64,000 nt of DNA from Streptomyces yatensis (GTDB lineage Bacteria; Actinomycetota; Actinomycetes; Streptomycetales; Streptomycetaceae). Each line of letters opens with the position of its first letter. Positions within the stretch are counted from its first letter, which is position 1. Both the position numbers and the translations under genes were made by a program. Location: positions 8,432,001-8,496,000 of the forward strand of contig NZ_CP072941.1 in assembly GCF_018069625.1 (NCBI RefSeq). Direction: 5' to 3'. Below the pieces are notes generated by a model that saw nothing but the letters and a program-made list of their open reading frames with translations, made no database searches and was not told the DNA's origin. Shown piece after piece: positions 17,173-26,635 of this stretch.

Positions 17173-18336
17173 ATGACCTACACCGAGGCATCGATGGACG
17201 CCCTGCGGCAGGCCGGTGACGAACTCGCCGATGCCACCGTCGCCACCCTCTTCGAGCGCGGGGAGGTGGGGAAGTTCAACACCCTAATGCGCTATGTCTC
17301 CACCGTCGGCGCCCCCTTGCCGGACGGGCTCCCCGATGTCGCCCGTGAGTACCTCCAGGCCACCAGTGCCCCGCCGGACTGGGTGGACTGGGGCGAGATG
17401 GAGAAGGCCCGGCTGTTCTTCATCGACAACAACGTGCACATCTCCACCGCGCTCTCCTTCGCCTCCATGCCCGCGTGCTACGTCGTCCCGCAGGTGGCGA
17501 AGCTGCTGTCGGCCACCCACGGGCTGAAGTACCCCTCCAAACGGATGGCGGAGACCGGCCAGTTCACCGTCTACCTGATGCAGCCCGGCGCCTTCGAGGC
17601 CGGCAGCCGCTTCATCCCCGCCGCCCAGAAGGTCCGCCTGCTGCACGCCTCCATCCGCCACCACCTGAGGCGGGAGGACCGCTGGGACACCGACGCGCTC
17701 GGGACGCCGATCTGCCAGGAGGACATGATCGGCGGGCAGATGTTCTTCTCCCTGCTGGTCCTGGACAGCCTGCACCGCCTCGGCATCCACATGTCGACGG
17801 AGGGCGCGGAGGCGTACTACTACGCCTGGCGTGTGGTCGGCGCCATGCTCGGCGTCGACCAGGACGCCGTCCCCACGACCCTCGACGACGCCCGCCGGTT
17901 TCTCGACCTGTACATGGTCCGGCACATGGGGCCGTCCGAGGAAGGCGCGCACCTGACCCGGCAGCTCATCGACCTCTACGAGGAAGTCGTGCCCGGGACC
18001 TTCTTCGACCCCATCGTCTCCGCACTCATCCGCCACCTCGTCGGCGACACCTGCGCCGACTGGCTCCAGGTGTCGCGCACCCCCTGGGACACCGTCGTCA
18101 AGGCCGTGCCCCACCTCCTCGGCGTACTGGAGACCATCGAGGACCGTTCCCCGCTCGGGGCCTGGGCACTGGACCGCCTCGGCCACCTCACCACCATCCT
18201 CGAACTGTCCTCCCTCACCCGCGGACGCGTGATGCACTACGCCATTCCCGAACAGCTCAAGAAGGACTACGGCATCGCAGGCGCGGTGCCCCGCACCCAC
18301 CGGTGGACCCCGCCTGCCGCCACCGTGTCCGAGTGA
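17173..18336 (+). CDS. MpaB/latex-clearing-protein-like (DUF2236) oxygenase
   Basis: Helical heme-oxygenase-like protein of 387 residues in the DUF2236 family that includes rubber oxygenase Lcp and fungal MpaB. Family signatures are visible: SKRMAETGQFTVYLM, with the Arg/Thr helix near residues 122-136; FIPAAQKVRLLHASIRHHL, with the probable heme-ligand His; and ICQEDMIGGQMFFSLLVLDSL. No signal peptide is seen, unlike secreted Lcp. Lcp cleaves polyisoprene and MpaB a farnesyl-derived chain. The gene follows a polyprenyl synthase by 77 bp, so oxidative cleavage of a prenyl chain is an attractive but unproven role. ATG 17173 has AGGAG seven bases upstream. Confidence 0.8.
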   Translation: MTYTEASMDALRQAGDELADATVATLFERGEVGKFNTLMRYVSTVGAPLPDGLPDVAREYLQATSAPPDWVDWGEMEKARLFFIDNNVHISTALSFASMPACYVVPQVAKLLSATHGLKYPSKRMAETGQFTVYLMQPGAFEAGSRFIPAAQKVRLLHASIRHHLRREDRWDTDALGTPICQEDMIGGQMFFSLLVLDSLHRLGIHMSTEGAEAYYYAWRVVGAMLGVDQDAVPTTLDDARRFLDLYMVRHMGPSEEGAHLTRQLIDLYEEVVPGTFFDPIVSALIRHLVGDTCADWLQVSRTPWDTVVKAVPHLLGVLETIEDRSPLGAWALDRLGHLTTILELSSLTRGRVMHYAIPEQLKKDYGIAGAVPRTHRWTPPAATVSE

Positions 18337-18340
18337 CCCA

Positions 18341-18367
18341 CGCCGCGCCGCCTTCGACGGCGCGGCG
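18341..18367. terminator. Bidirectional terminator between convergent genes
   Basis: Perfect 10-bp stem CGCCGCGCCG / CGGCGCGGCG with a 7-base loop, located between the stop of the oxygenase gene (+) and the stop of the FAD monooxygenase gene (-). Confidence 0.75.
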
Positions 18368-18390
18368 AGAAGCAAACGAGGGGAGCTTCC

Positions 18391-19911
18391 TTACGCTCCG
18401 GGACCGCCGAACCATTGGACCGCGGCCCGCTCGAACGCCTCGCGGTCGGGGTGGCGATCACCTGCCCAGACGACGACGCCGTCCGGCCGGACGAGCACGG
18501 CACCCGTTCCGAGGTCGTTTCCCGCCCGCCCGGCCGCGTACCGCATCCGGCTCTCCCAGCCCATCGCCGACCCGTGCAGGCATCGGTCGGCGCTGAAATC
18601 GAGCACGATGCCCTGGCCGTCCCGCATCAGGTCGCCGAGGCGCGTGCCGTCCTCGAGGCGGAGGTCCGGGGCGTTGCGGCCGACCAGTGGATGCTCGCCG
18701 CCGAGGTCGTAGCGGATCGACGAGCCCGACACCTTCTGGAAGACGTAGGTCGTTCCGTCATGGGTCCCGATCAGGTCGCGGATCACCCCCTGGACCGCCT
18801 GGCCATGCGCGTCCGGCCGCATGGCCGCCACCTGGGCGCGCGACCAGTCGAGCACCGCGGCGCCGATCGGATGGCGCTCGCGGGTGTAGGTGTCGAGCAG
18901 CCCGTCCGGCGCGTGCCCGTGCACGGTGGCGGCGAGTTTCCATCCCAGGTTCATGGCGTCGCCGAGGCCGGTGTTGAGTCCCTGCCCTCCAAGGGGGGAG
19001 TGGATATGAGCGGCGTCGCCCGCGAGCAGGACGCGTCCCGCCCGGTAGGTCGTCGTCTGCATCGCCCGATCGGTGAACGTCGAGGCGAGATGGACGGCGC
19101 TGAGTGTCACGTCGGTGCCGGACACTCGGCGCAGCACCGTCTGGAGATGCTCGCGAGTCGGCGGCCGCGAGCGGTCGAACGCGCCACCGTCGAAGTCCAT
19201 CATGCCGATATGCCCCTCCGCGGGCATCCGGACGTACATGCCGCCCGGCGTCAGGTTGAACCCGGGGCGCAGCTTCTCGGGATCGGCGATGGTGGCGTGC
19301 AGGGTGTAGCCGGTGAGCTGCGGCTCGGTGCCGACGAACGCGAAGCCCGCGAGCCCGCGCACCGCACTGCGCCCGCCATCGCAGCCGACGAGCCAGCGCG
19401 CCGCGTACTCCTGCTCGCCCGCCTGCGCGACCACGCTCTCCTCGTCCTGGGCGATGGCCGAGACCCTGACGCCGCGCCTGATGTCCACGCCGAGCTTGGA
19501 CGCCCGCTCGGCCAGCACCGCCTCGACCGCCTCGAGGTGTGTCAGCAGGCCCTCCGGCGCCGGGCTGGGAAGCCGGAACGGCAGGGCGGCGAGGTCGACC
19601 TTGGCCGGATCGAGCGTCATCCCGGCGAAGTGGCCCGCGCTGCGCGGGGGTGACGGCTCGTCGGTTTCGGCGTCCGCTTCGGGATCGTCTTGGATGCCCG
19701 AGGCCGTCAGCAGCGGGTGCAGCATCCCGCGGCGGTAGAACGCCTCGACGGACGCGGCGGACAGGCCCCGCATCCCGAGCGGTTCCGCCCGCCACGGGGA
19801 GCCGGGCTCCGGCTCCCGTTCGAGCACCAGGACCGAGCAGCCCGCGAGGCCGAGCTCGCAGGCGAGGAACAGACCGACCGGGCCGGCGCCCACGATCACT
19901 ACGTCATGCAC
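18391..19911 (-). CDS. FAD-dependent aromatic monooxygenase (PHBH-type)
   Basis: Flavoprotein hydroxylase of 506 residues. It has the Rossmann motif VVIVGAGPVGLFLACELG at the extreme N-terminus, a middle GCDGG motif (LVGCDGGRSAVRG), and the FAD/ribityl motif RVLLAGDAAHIHSPLGGQGLN. The C-terminal thioredoxin-like domain of this class follows (GRNAPDLRLEDG onward). Relatives hydroxylate polyketides, phenols or antibiotics such as rifampicin using NAD(P)H and O2. The GTG at 19911 is chosen because GGGGAG lies upstream and the Rossmann strand starts directly. It is divergent from a broken SARP-type regulator, which may once have activated it. Confidence 0.88.
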   Translation of the reverse strand: MHDVVIVGAGPVGLFLACELGLAGCSVLVLEREPEPGSPWRAEPLGMRGLSAASVEAFYRRGMLHPLLTASGIQDDPEADAETDEPSPPRSAGHFAGMTLDPAKVDLAALPFRLPSPAPEGLLTHLEAVEAVLAERASKLGVDIRRGVRVSAIAQDEESVVAQAGEQEYAARWLVGCDGGRSAVRGLAGFAFVGTEPQLTGYTLHATIADPEKLRPGFNLTPGGMYVRMPAEGHIGMMDFDGGAFDRSRPPTREHLQTVLRRVSGTDVTLSAVHLASTFTDRAMQTTTYRAGRVLLAGDAAHIHSPLGGQGLNTGLGDAMNLGWKLAATVHGHAPDGLLDTYTRERHPIGAAVLDWSRAQVAAMRPDAHGQAVQGVIRDLIGTHDGTTYVFQKVSGSSIRYDLGGEHPLVGRNAPDLRLEDGTRLGDLMRDGQGIVLDFSADRCLHGSAMGWESRMRYAAGRAGNDLGTGAVLVRPDGVVVWAGDRHPDREAFERAAVQWFGGPGA

Positions 19912-20117
19912 GACAGAACTCCCCTTCCGAAGCCTGTGGTCTTCAGGCACGGGAAGACTGACGCGGGCCGCTCACACGGGGCACACATGGCGTTCACACG
20001 GGGGCACATGGCGCCTACCCTCCCGTCCGGCGCGGCGCCGGCCTGATCCAGGCGCCGCCCTGATGCGGGCACTGCCCTGATGCGGGGCCCCGAGGGCGCG
20101 TGGGCGAAAATCGGGGG

Positions 20118-22305
20118 ATGGACGGGAGTGCGCTTCGCATCACGCTGCTCGGCGCCTTTCGGGTGTCGCGCGGTGACGCGGCCCTGCCCGTCCCCGGTGC
20201 CCGGTCGCGGGGTCTGGTCGTACGGCTGGCGCTCGCCGGTGGGCGCCCGGTCGAGCAGGGCGTCCTGGTCGACGCGATCTGGGCCGAGGACCTTCCCACC
20301 GGGCCCGGCCACGCCCTGCAGGCCCTCGTCTCGCGGCTGCGCCGGACCCTCGGCTCGGCCGACGCCGTCGCACAGGTCGCGGGCGGCTACCGGCTGGACG
20401 TGGACGCGGCCGACGTGGACGCGCTGCGGTTCGAGCAACTCGCCGCCGACGGCCGTGCCCGCCTGCGCGCCGGCGACCCGAATGCCGCGGCGGCCGTGCT
20501 CGGCGAGGCCGTGGCGCTCTGGGACGACCGTCCCGGAGCCGAGCCGACGGCCGTCGCCGCGGTCGCGCCCGCCGCCGCGACCCGACTGGCCCACGCCTCG
20601 GTCGAGGCCGTCGCCGACCTCGCCGACGCCGAGCTGTCCCTGGGCCGTGCCGACGAGGCCGCCGCCCGCCTGACCGCCCTGCTCGCCGAGCACCCCGTCC
20701 ACGAGCGGGCGGCCGCGCTGCTCATGGACGCGCTCGCCGCCCAGGGCCGCCAGGCCGAGGCCCTGGCCCGGTACGAGCGGATCCGCGCAACCCTGGCCGA
20801 CGCGCTCGGCACCGACCCGGGCGCCGCCCTGCACGAGCGCCATCTGCGTCTGCTGCGCGCCGAGCGCCCCGCCCAGGCCGCAGACACCGCGCCGACCGGT
20901 CCGGCCGCGCCGACCAGTCCGGCCAAGCGGACGGGCCCCGCCGACCAGACGAGCCCCGCCAGGCAGACCAGCCCTGCCAGGCAGATGGGCCCCGCCGAGC
21001 AGACGAGCCCCGCCGAGCAGATGGGCCCCGCCGACCAGACGAGCCCCGCCAGGCAGACCAGCCCCACCGAGCAGACGAGCCCCGCCAAGCACACCGGCCC
21101 GGCCAACCTGCCCGCGCCGCTGACCAGTTTCATCGGACGCGACGGCGACCTCGCCCGGATCGACACGCTGTTCGCCGCCGGGCGCCTGGTCACCGTGCTC
21201 GGTCCCGGCGGCGCCGGTAAGACACGCCTCGCCATCGAGGCCGCCCGCCGCCACCGCCACGCGTACCGCGACGGCACCTGGATGATCGACCTCGCCTCGG
21301 TCACCGAGCCGACCAAGGTGGGCGCGGCGCTGGTGGCTCATCCAGCGGCTGGTCGACGGACCGGACGTGTGGCTGGCCGGGCTGGCCCATGTGTTCCGGG
21401 CCCAGTCCGCCGAGGCCGAGGGCCGCCTCGATCCGGTCCGCGGCGATGTGACCGCCACCCTGGACTGCTTCGCCCGGGCGGGCGATTGCTGGGGCCTGGC
21501 CAGGGCGCTGCCGCTGCGCGCGCTGCTGCGGCAGTACGACGGCGATCTCGACGGCGCGCTGGCCGACTTGACCGAGGCCAAACGGCTGGCCCGCGAGTTC
21601 GGATCGCTCAGCCTCAGCGACGAGACCTTCATCGACTTGCGATGGATCGATCTGCAGGTGCGGCTCGGTGCGACCGTGCGGGCGACCGAGATGATCGCCG
21701 CGACCCGGGAGCGCGCGTTGCGCTCGGCGTCGCCCGAGATGGCGATTCTCCTCGACGCGCGGGAGGCCGACCTGTGGCTACGGGTCGGGGACTTGGACCG
21801 GGCGCGTGAGCTGGTCGAGTCGGCCGAGGCCGGGCTGTCCGAGCGGTTCCCGTTCGGCGGCCATGGACAGGGGCTGGTCGGCGCGGTGCGGGGCGCGCTC
21901 TGTCTCGAACTCGGCGACGGGCCGGGCGCCGAGGAGGCGCTGGGCCGGGCCTACGCGGCGGCGGTCGACAGCAAGGACATGCCGATCGTGGCGATGGTCG
22001 CGGTGATCGTGGCCGGCCTCGCCGCGCTGTACGGGCGCTACCTCGACGTGGCCGTTCTGCTCGGCGCCGCGGCCCGCCTGCGGGGTGCCCACGACCGTAC
22101 CGATCCGCAGGTCCGCACGCTGACCAGCCGCGGCCGGGTCGCGCTCGGCGACGCGCGGTTCGCCGAGGCGTACGAGACCGGCCGGCAGCTGGCCGCGCCG
22201 ACGGCCCTGACCCGGGCCGATCCGGCACGCCTGCGCCGTGCGGCCCCGCCCGCGGCCACCGCCTTCCGCCGCCACCACGGCCGGCCGCCGAGCCTCGGGC
22301 GCTGA
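20118..22305 (+). pseudogene. Broken SARP/AfsR-like (BTAD + NB-ARC) regulator
   Basis: The first part (ATG 20118) encodes a SARP winged-helix domain (ITLLGAFRVSRGDAALPV), a bacterial transcriptional activation domain (HPVHERAAALLMDALAAQGR), a repetitive linker, and the start of an NB-ARC ATPase with the P-loop GPGGAGKTRLAIEAARR. At about 21331-21335 the reading frame breaks. The next frame continues as WLIQRLVDGPDVWLAGLAHVF and a TPR-like tail that ends at 22305. Most of NB-ARC, roughly 300 or more residues, is missing. Intact AfsR-like proteins are near 1000 residues, so this is an internal deletion with frameshift. The N-terminal half alone could still bind DNA, but ATP-dependent control is lost. 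Confidence 0.8.
20895..21107 (+). repeat. 18-bp tandem repeats in regulator linker
   Basis: About twelve copies of an 18-bp unit encode a hexapeptide of the form (T/M)(S/G)PA(R/E/D)Q between the activation domain and NB-ARC domain of the broken regulator. A flexible Pro-rich linker, likely expanded by slippage. Confidence 0.75.
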
Positions 22306-22809
22306 CAGCAAGGGGAGCGCACGCGCAGTGACTCGCTGCTGGCCAGTGACGGCCCTCGCCGTCCCCCGTGACGCAACCAATGCGCTGCCGGGGAAGGGAG
22401 TGCCACCGCTCTCCTCGGCGGCTCTGTGCAGGGTAGGCGGTTGCGCGGAGGCCGAGAGGGCACCTGCCGGGGAACCTGGGGGCCGACCGATCCGAGCTAC
22501 GACGACCGTCTACGCGGCGCGCCACCGCTTCGCGGAGAAGCTGGTCGGTTCCCATGGACGGCAGGGCAAAGGCAAAGACAAAGGCAGGGAGAACTGTCTC
22601 TCCTTGCCACTTTCAACGTATAGCGCGCCGGGGGGCTTGCCGCAAGCCCCGGGTCACCGCGCACAATCGTCGGTCGATGCCACAACCTGCGGAAATGGGG
22701 GCACGACGTACGTGTGTAGTTGTCGACGTATGGGGGGCGCGATGACGTCGGACCAGCGGTGGGACCGGCTCGCGGTGCGGCCCGGCACGGCCGCCTCGGA
22801 GGTCTCGCG
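22306..22809. other. Intergenic region upstream of rph
   Basis: A 504-bp gap between the broken regulator and the rifamycin phosphotransferase gene. Apart from the RAE inverted repeat at 22632-22650 and a short purine-rich stretch of AAAGG/AAAGA units near 22566-22590, I see no convincing gene. Confidence 0.6.
22632..22650. promoter_or_regulatory. Rifamycin-associated element (RAE)-like inverted repeat
   Basis: A perfect 19-bp inverted repeat with central C (GGGGCTTGC, C, GCAAGCCCC) lies 160 bp before the rph start. It resembles the RAE palindrome known upstream of rifamycin-inducible resistance genes in actinomycetes, which mediates induction by rifamycins. Agreement with the published consensus is from memory; the symmetry is seen directly. 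Confidence 0.85.
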
Positions 22810-25416
22810 ATGAAGGAGCGGTACGTGCTGGATCTCCGCGAGGCTGCCGAGACGCAGGCTGCGGTCGTCGGGGGCAAGGGCGCGCACCTGGGCGGGCTGT
22901 CGCGGATCGAGGGAATCCGGGTGCCGGGTGGCTTCTGTGTGACGACGGACGCCTTCCGGCGGATCATGGCGGAAGCGCCGTCGATCGACGATCAGCTTGA
23001 ACAGCTGTCGCGCGTGGACCCGGACGACCGGGAGGCGGTCCGCACGCTCAGCGCGCGGATTCGTCGGGCGGTCGAAGGGATCGCCGTCCCGGCCGATCTC
23101 GCGGCGGCGATCACCCGCGAGCTCACTCGGCACGGCGAGCAAGCCGCCTGGGCCGTCCGGTCCAGCGCGACGGCGGAGGACCTGCCGACGGCCTCCTTCG
23201 CCGGCCAGCAGGACACCTACCTGAACGTCGTGGGGCCGACGGCGGTCCTCCGGCACATCAGCCGGTGCTGGGCCTCGCTGTTCACCGAGCGGGCCGTGAC
23301 CTACCGCCGGCGCGGCGGCATCGACCACCGTACGGTCCACATGGCCGTGGTCGTGCAGCGGATGGTCTTCCCGGACGCGTCCGGCATCCTTTTCACGGCC
23401 GACCCGGTCACGGGCAACCGTAAGGTGGCCACCGTGGACGCCGGCTTCGGGCTCGGCGAGGCCCTGGTCTCCGGCCTGGTGAACCCGGACGTCTTCACGG
23501 TGCGGCACGGCGACATCGTCGCCAGGACGATCTCCGCCAAACAGCGTGCCGTTCACGCCCTGCCGGACGGCGGTACGCGGGAAGTGGCGATCGACGCGCG
23601 GCGGCAGGAGCGGCCGGCGCTGACGGACGCGCAGGTCCTGCGGCTCGTGGAGCTCGGGCGGCGGATCGAGGCACACTTCGGCCGCCCGCAGGACATCGAA
23701 TGGTGCCTGGCCGACGATGACTTCCAGATCGTTCAGAGCCGGCCGATCACGACGCTGTTCCCCGTTCCCGAGAGCGGCGACCAGGAGAACCACGTCTACC
23801 TCTCCGTGGGCCACCAGCAGATGATGACCGACCCCATGAAGCCCCTGGGGATCTCCGTATGGCAGCTGACGGCCATGGCGCCGATGCACGAGGCCGGTGG
23901 GAGGTTGTTCGTCGACGCCACCCGGCGCCTGGCCTCGCCCGCGAGCCGGGCCGCCCTCCTGGACGTCGTCGGCAGAGGCGATCCGCTGATCAGGGACGCT
24001 CTGGAGACCGTCCTCGACCGCGGCGATTTCATCCCGTCACTCCCGGACGCGGGCCCCGGCGGGCCGCCGGAGCGCGGCGCGTCCGCCCCGGTCGAGACCG
24101 ATCCGGCCATCGTCACCGAGCTGATCGAGGGCAGCCGGACGTCCATCGCCGCCCTGGAGCGGAACATTCGGACGAAGACCGGGCCGGCGCTGTTCGACTT
24201 CCTGCTGGAGGCCTTCGAGGAACACAAGCGCGTCCTCACCGATCCGCTGAGCATGCGGGCGATCATGGCGGGGATGGAGGCCACGTGGTGGCTCAACGAC
24301 ACGCTGCGGGAGTGGCTGGGCGAGAAGAACGCGGCCGACACGCTCACGCTGTCCGCCCCCGACAACGTCACGTCGGAGATGGGGCTGGCGCTGCTCGACG
24401 TCGCGGATGTGATCCGCCCGCATCCGGAGGTGGTGGCGTTCCTGCGGGACGTCGAGTCGATCGAGGACGACACCTTCCTGGACGAGCTGGCGAAGCTCGC
24501 GGGCGGGGCCGAGGCGCGCGATGCCATCGAGTCCTACCTCGACCGGTACGGCATGCGCTGTGTCGGCGAGATCGACATCACGCGGCCACGGTGGCGCGAG
24601 CGCCCCACCACGCTCGTGCCCGTGATCCTCGACAACGTCAGGAACTTCGAGCCGGGCGCCGCCGAGCGGCGCTTCGAGGAGGGGCGGCAGAAGGCGCGGG
24701 AGAAGGAGCAGGAGGTGCTGTCCCGCTTGCGGGCCCTGCCGGACGGGGACCGGAAAGCGGACGAGGCCAAGCGGATGATCGACCGGGTCAGAACCTTCAT
24801 CGGCTACCGGGAGTACCCCAAGTACGGCATCATCAGCCGCTACTTCGTCTACAAGCGGGCCCTGCTGGCGGAGGCCGGGCGCCTCGTGGAGGCAGGTGTG
24901 CTTCCTGAGCCGGAGGACATCTTCTACCTCACGTTCCAGGAACTCCACGACGTCGTGCGCTCGCATCAGGCGGATGACCGGCTCATCCAGCGGCGCAAGG
25001 ACGCGTTCCGGTCGTACCACGCGCTCACCCCGCCCCGGGTGCTCACCTCGGATGGTGAGGCCGTCACCGGGGCGTACCGGCGCGACGATGTGCCGACCGG
25101 CGCCCTGGTCGGCCTGCCGGTCTCCGCCGGGACCATCGAGGGAAGGGCCCGCGTCATCCTGGACATGGCGGAGGCCGATCTCGAGGCGGGCGACATCCTG
25201 GTCACCGCCTTCACGGACCCGAGCTGGTCGCCGCTGTTCGTCGGAATCGCGGGCCTGGTGACGGAGGTGGGCGGTCTGATGACCCATGGCGCGGTAATCG
25301 CCCGGGAGTACGGCTTGCCGGCCGTCGTGGGCGTGGAGCGGGCCACCCGGCTGATCCGGGACGGGCAGCGGATCCGTGTGCACGGAACGGACGGGTACGT
25401 CGAGATCCTGCCCTGA
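22810..25416 (+). CDS. rph: Rifamycin-inactivating phosphotransferase
   Basis: Cytoplasmic antibiotic-inactivation enzyme of 868 residues that moves the beta-phosphate of ATP to the C21 hydroxyl of rifamycins. Domain order matches RPH: an N-terminal ATP-grasp domain (KGAHLGGLSRIEGIRVPGGF, VRSSATAEDLPTASFAGQQD, ILFTADPVTGNRKV), a central rifamycin-binding domain (VGHQQMMTDPMKPLG through the helical region), and a C-terminal swivelling His domain with the phospho-carrier His826 in GGLMTHGAVIAREYG. The ATG at 22810 has GGAGG seven bases upstream; upstream in-frame codons are rejected. The RAE upstream predicts induction by rifamycins. PEP synthase shares the fold, but the length and central domain favour RPH. 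Confidence 0.93.
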   Translation: MKERYVLDLREAAETQAAVVGGKGAHLGGLSRIEGIRVPGGFCVTTDAFRRIMAEAPSIDDQLEQLSRVDPDDREAVRTLSARIRRAVEGIAVPADLAAAITRELTRHGEQAAWAVRSSATAEDLPTASFAGQQDTYLNVVGPTAVLRHISRCWASLFTERAVTYRRRGGIDHRTVHMAVVVQRMVFPDASGILFTADPVTGNRKVATVDAGFGLGEALVSGLVNPDVFTVRHGDIVARTISAKQRAVHALPDGGTREVAIDARRQERPALTDAQVLRLVELGRRIEAHFGRPQDIEWCLADDDFQIVQSRPITTLFPVPESGDQENHVYLSVGHQQMMTDPMKPLGISVWQLTAMAPMHEAGGRLFVDATRRLASPASRAALLDVVGRGDPLIRDALETVLDRGDFIPSLPDAGPGGPPERGASAPVETDPAIVTELIEGSRTSIAALERNIRTKTGPALFDFLLEAFEEHKRVLTDPLSMRAIMAGMEATWWLNDTLREWLGEKNAADTLTLSAPDNVTSEMGLALLDVADVIRPHPEVVAFLRDVESIEDDTFLDELAKLAGGAEARDAIESYLDRYGMRCVGEIDITRPRWRERPTTLVPVILDNVRNFEPGAAERRFEEGRQKAREKEQEVLSRLRALPDGDRKADEAKRMIDRVRTFIGYREYPKYGIISRYFVYKRALLAEAGRLVEAGVLPEPEDIFYLTFQELHDVVRSHQADDRLIQRRKDAFRSYHALTPPRVLTSDGEAVTGAYRRDDVPTGALVGLPVSAGTIEGRARVILDMAEADLEAGDILVTAFTDPSWSPLFVGIAGLVTEVGGLMTHGAVIAREYGLPAVVGVERATRLIRDGQRIRVHGTDGYVEILP

Positions 25417-25776
25417 CCGGCCACATCGAGCAGCCGCCACGGCGGTCCGGGTCGGCTTGGGCGGGTTCATCTGCATTCCCCTCGTGGCATCCCGCCGATC
25501 ACGACGGATTGGGCGAAGAGCCATTCTTTGCGGCAGGTGGCCAGTCAAATGTGCACGTAACCACCAGCGGTCACAGGGCGATGGGGTTCGGATTCAATGG
25601 ATTCCGGCTCGGATTTATTTCCGCCGACCGGTGACGGGACTCAGCCGTTGGCAGCCGCGGTATCGGGCGTGCTCGCCCCGCTCATTACCTCCGGCGTAAT
25701 CGACGGACGGGAGCCGGCTGGACGAGAGTTGCCGTATCGCGACAACACCTCATCGCCCAGGAAGGATTCGCCGACC
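25417..25776. other. Intergenic gap without recognised gene
   Basis: A 360-bp gap between rph and the next hydrolase. It is less GC-rich than its surroundings around 25590-25630. An in-frame extension of the hydrolase to 25597 is possible but has no ribosome site or homology-like content. Nothing else is recognised. Confidence 0.5.
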
Positions 25777-26598
25777 ATGCCGTACTTCGAGGGTTCCGAC
25801 GGAACGAGCCTGTTCTACACCGACTGGGGACAGGGAAAGCCGGTGGTGTTCGTCACCGGGGCCTGGCTCAGCAGCAGCTCATGGGAGTTCCAGATGCTCC
25901 CGCTGTCCGAGGCGGGCCTGCGCTGTGTCGCCTTCGACAAGCGGGGGCACGGCCGCTCGGACTGGGTCGGCCACGGATATGACTACGACACGCTCGCCGA
26001 TGATCTCGCGGCGCTGCTGGATCTCCTCGACCTCCGCGAGGTGACCCTGGTGGCGCACTCGATGGGCGGTGGGGAGGTGATCCGCTACCTGACGCGCCAC
26101 GGCTACGACCGGGTGAGCCGGGTGGTGCTGATGTCGGTCACCGCGCCGTTGATGGCCTGGGCGCCGGACCACCGGGACGGGATCGACCAGGGCGCCTTCG
26201 ACGCCCTGCTGGCGGAGCGGTCGAAGGACCGCCCGCGGTGGATGGCCCAGAACGCACAGGCGTTCTTCGCGACCCATCTGGGCAACACGATCTCCACCGA
26301 GCTCCTGGAGTGGACGGTGCGGAGATGCCTTGACTGCTCGGCCAAGGCGGCCGTCGAGGTGATCAGGACAGGCTTCCGCACCGATCTGCGCGAGGAGGCC
26401 GCCGCGCTCCGGGTGCCGGCCTTGATCATCCACGGCGACGCCGATGCCTCCGCTCCCATCGGACTCTGCGGCCGACGGATGGCGAAGCTGGTGCCCGACA
26501 ATGTCTACAAGGAGTACCCCCGCGCGGGACACGGCCTCTTCATGACCCACGCCGATGACGTCAACCAGGACCTGCTCGACTTCATCGGGACCAACTGA
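25777..26598 (+). CDS. Alpha/beta hydrolase (non-heme haloperoxidase/esterase-like)
   Basis: Cytoplasmic hydrolase of 273 residues. It has the oxyanion strand VVFVTGAWLSSSSWEFQ, nucleophile elbow LVAHSMGGGEV (Ser near residue 95), the acid in IIHGDADASAP, and the catalytic His in RAGHGLFMTH. This arrangement matches the cofactor-free haloperoxidase/esterase group. ATG 25777 has GGAAGG about 12 bases upstream and starts right at the conserved YFEGSDGTSLFYTDWG. It stands alone, followed by gene remnants. The physiological substrate is unknown. Confidence 0.85.
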   Translation: MPYFEGSDGTSLFYTDWGQGKPVVFVTGAWLSSSSWEFQMLPLSEAGLRCVAFDKRGHGRSDWVGHGYDYDTLADDLAALLDLLDLREVTLVAHSMGGGEVIRYLTRHGYDRVSRVVLMSVTAPLMAWAPDHRDGIDQGAFDALLAERSKDRPRWMAQNAQAFFATHLGNTISTELLEWTVRRCLDCSAKAAVEVIRTGFRTDLREEAAALRVPALIIHGDADASAPIGLCGRRMAKLVPDNVYKEYPRAGHGLFMTHADDVNQDLLDFIGTN

Positions 26599-26635
26599 AC
26601 CCCCGGCGGGATCAATTATCCCGACTAGGGAGCGC

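Noticed and set aside
21367..22305. Separate gene for the TPR-like tail of the SARP regulator
   Set aside because: It continues the regulator in a different frame directly after the deletion junction and has no start signal of its own.
25597..25776. N-terminal extension of the hydrolase at 25777
   Set aside because: In frame, but without ribosome site or conserved content. The family start fits ATG 25777.
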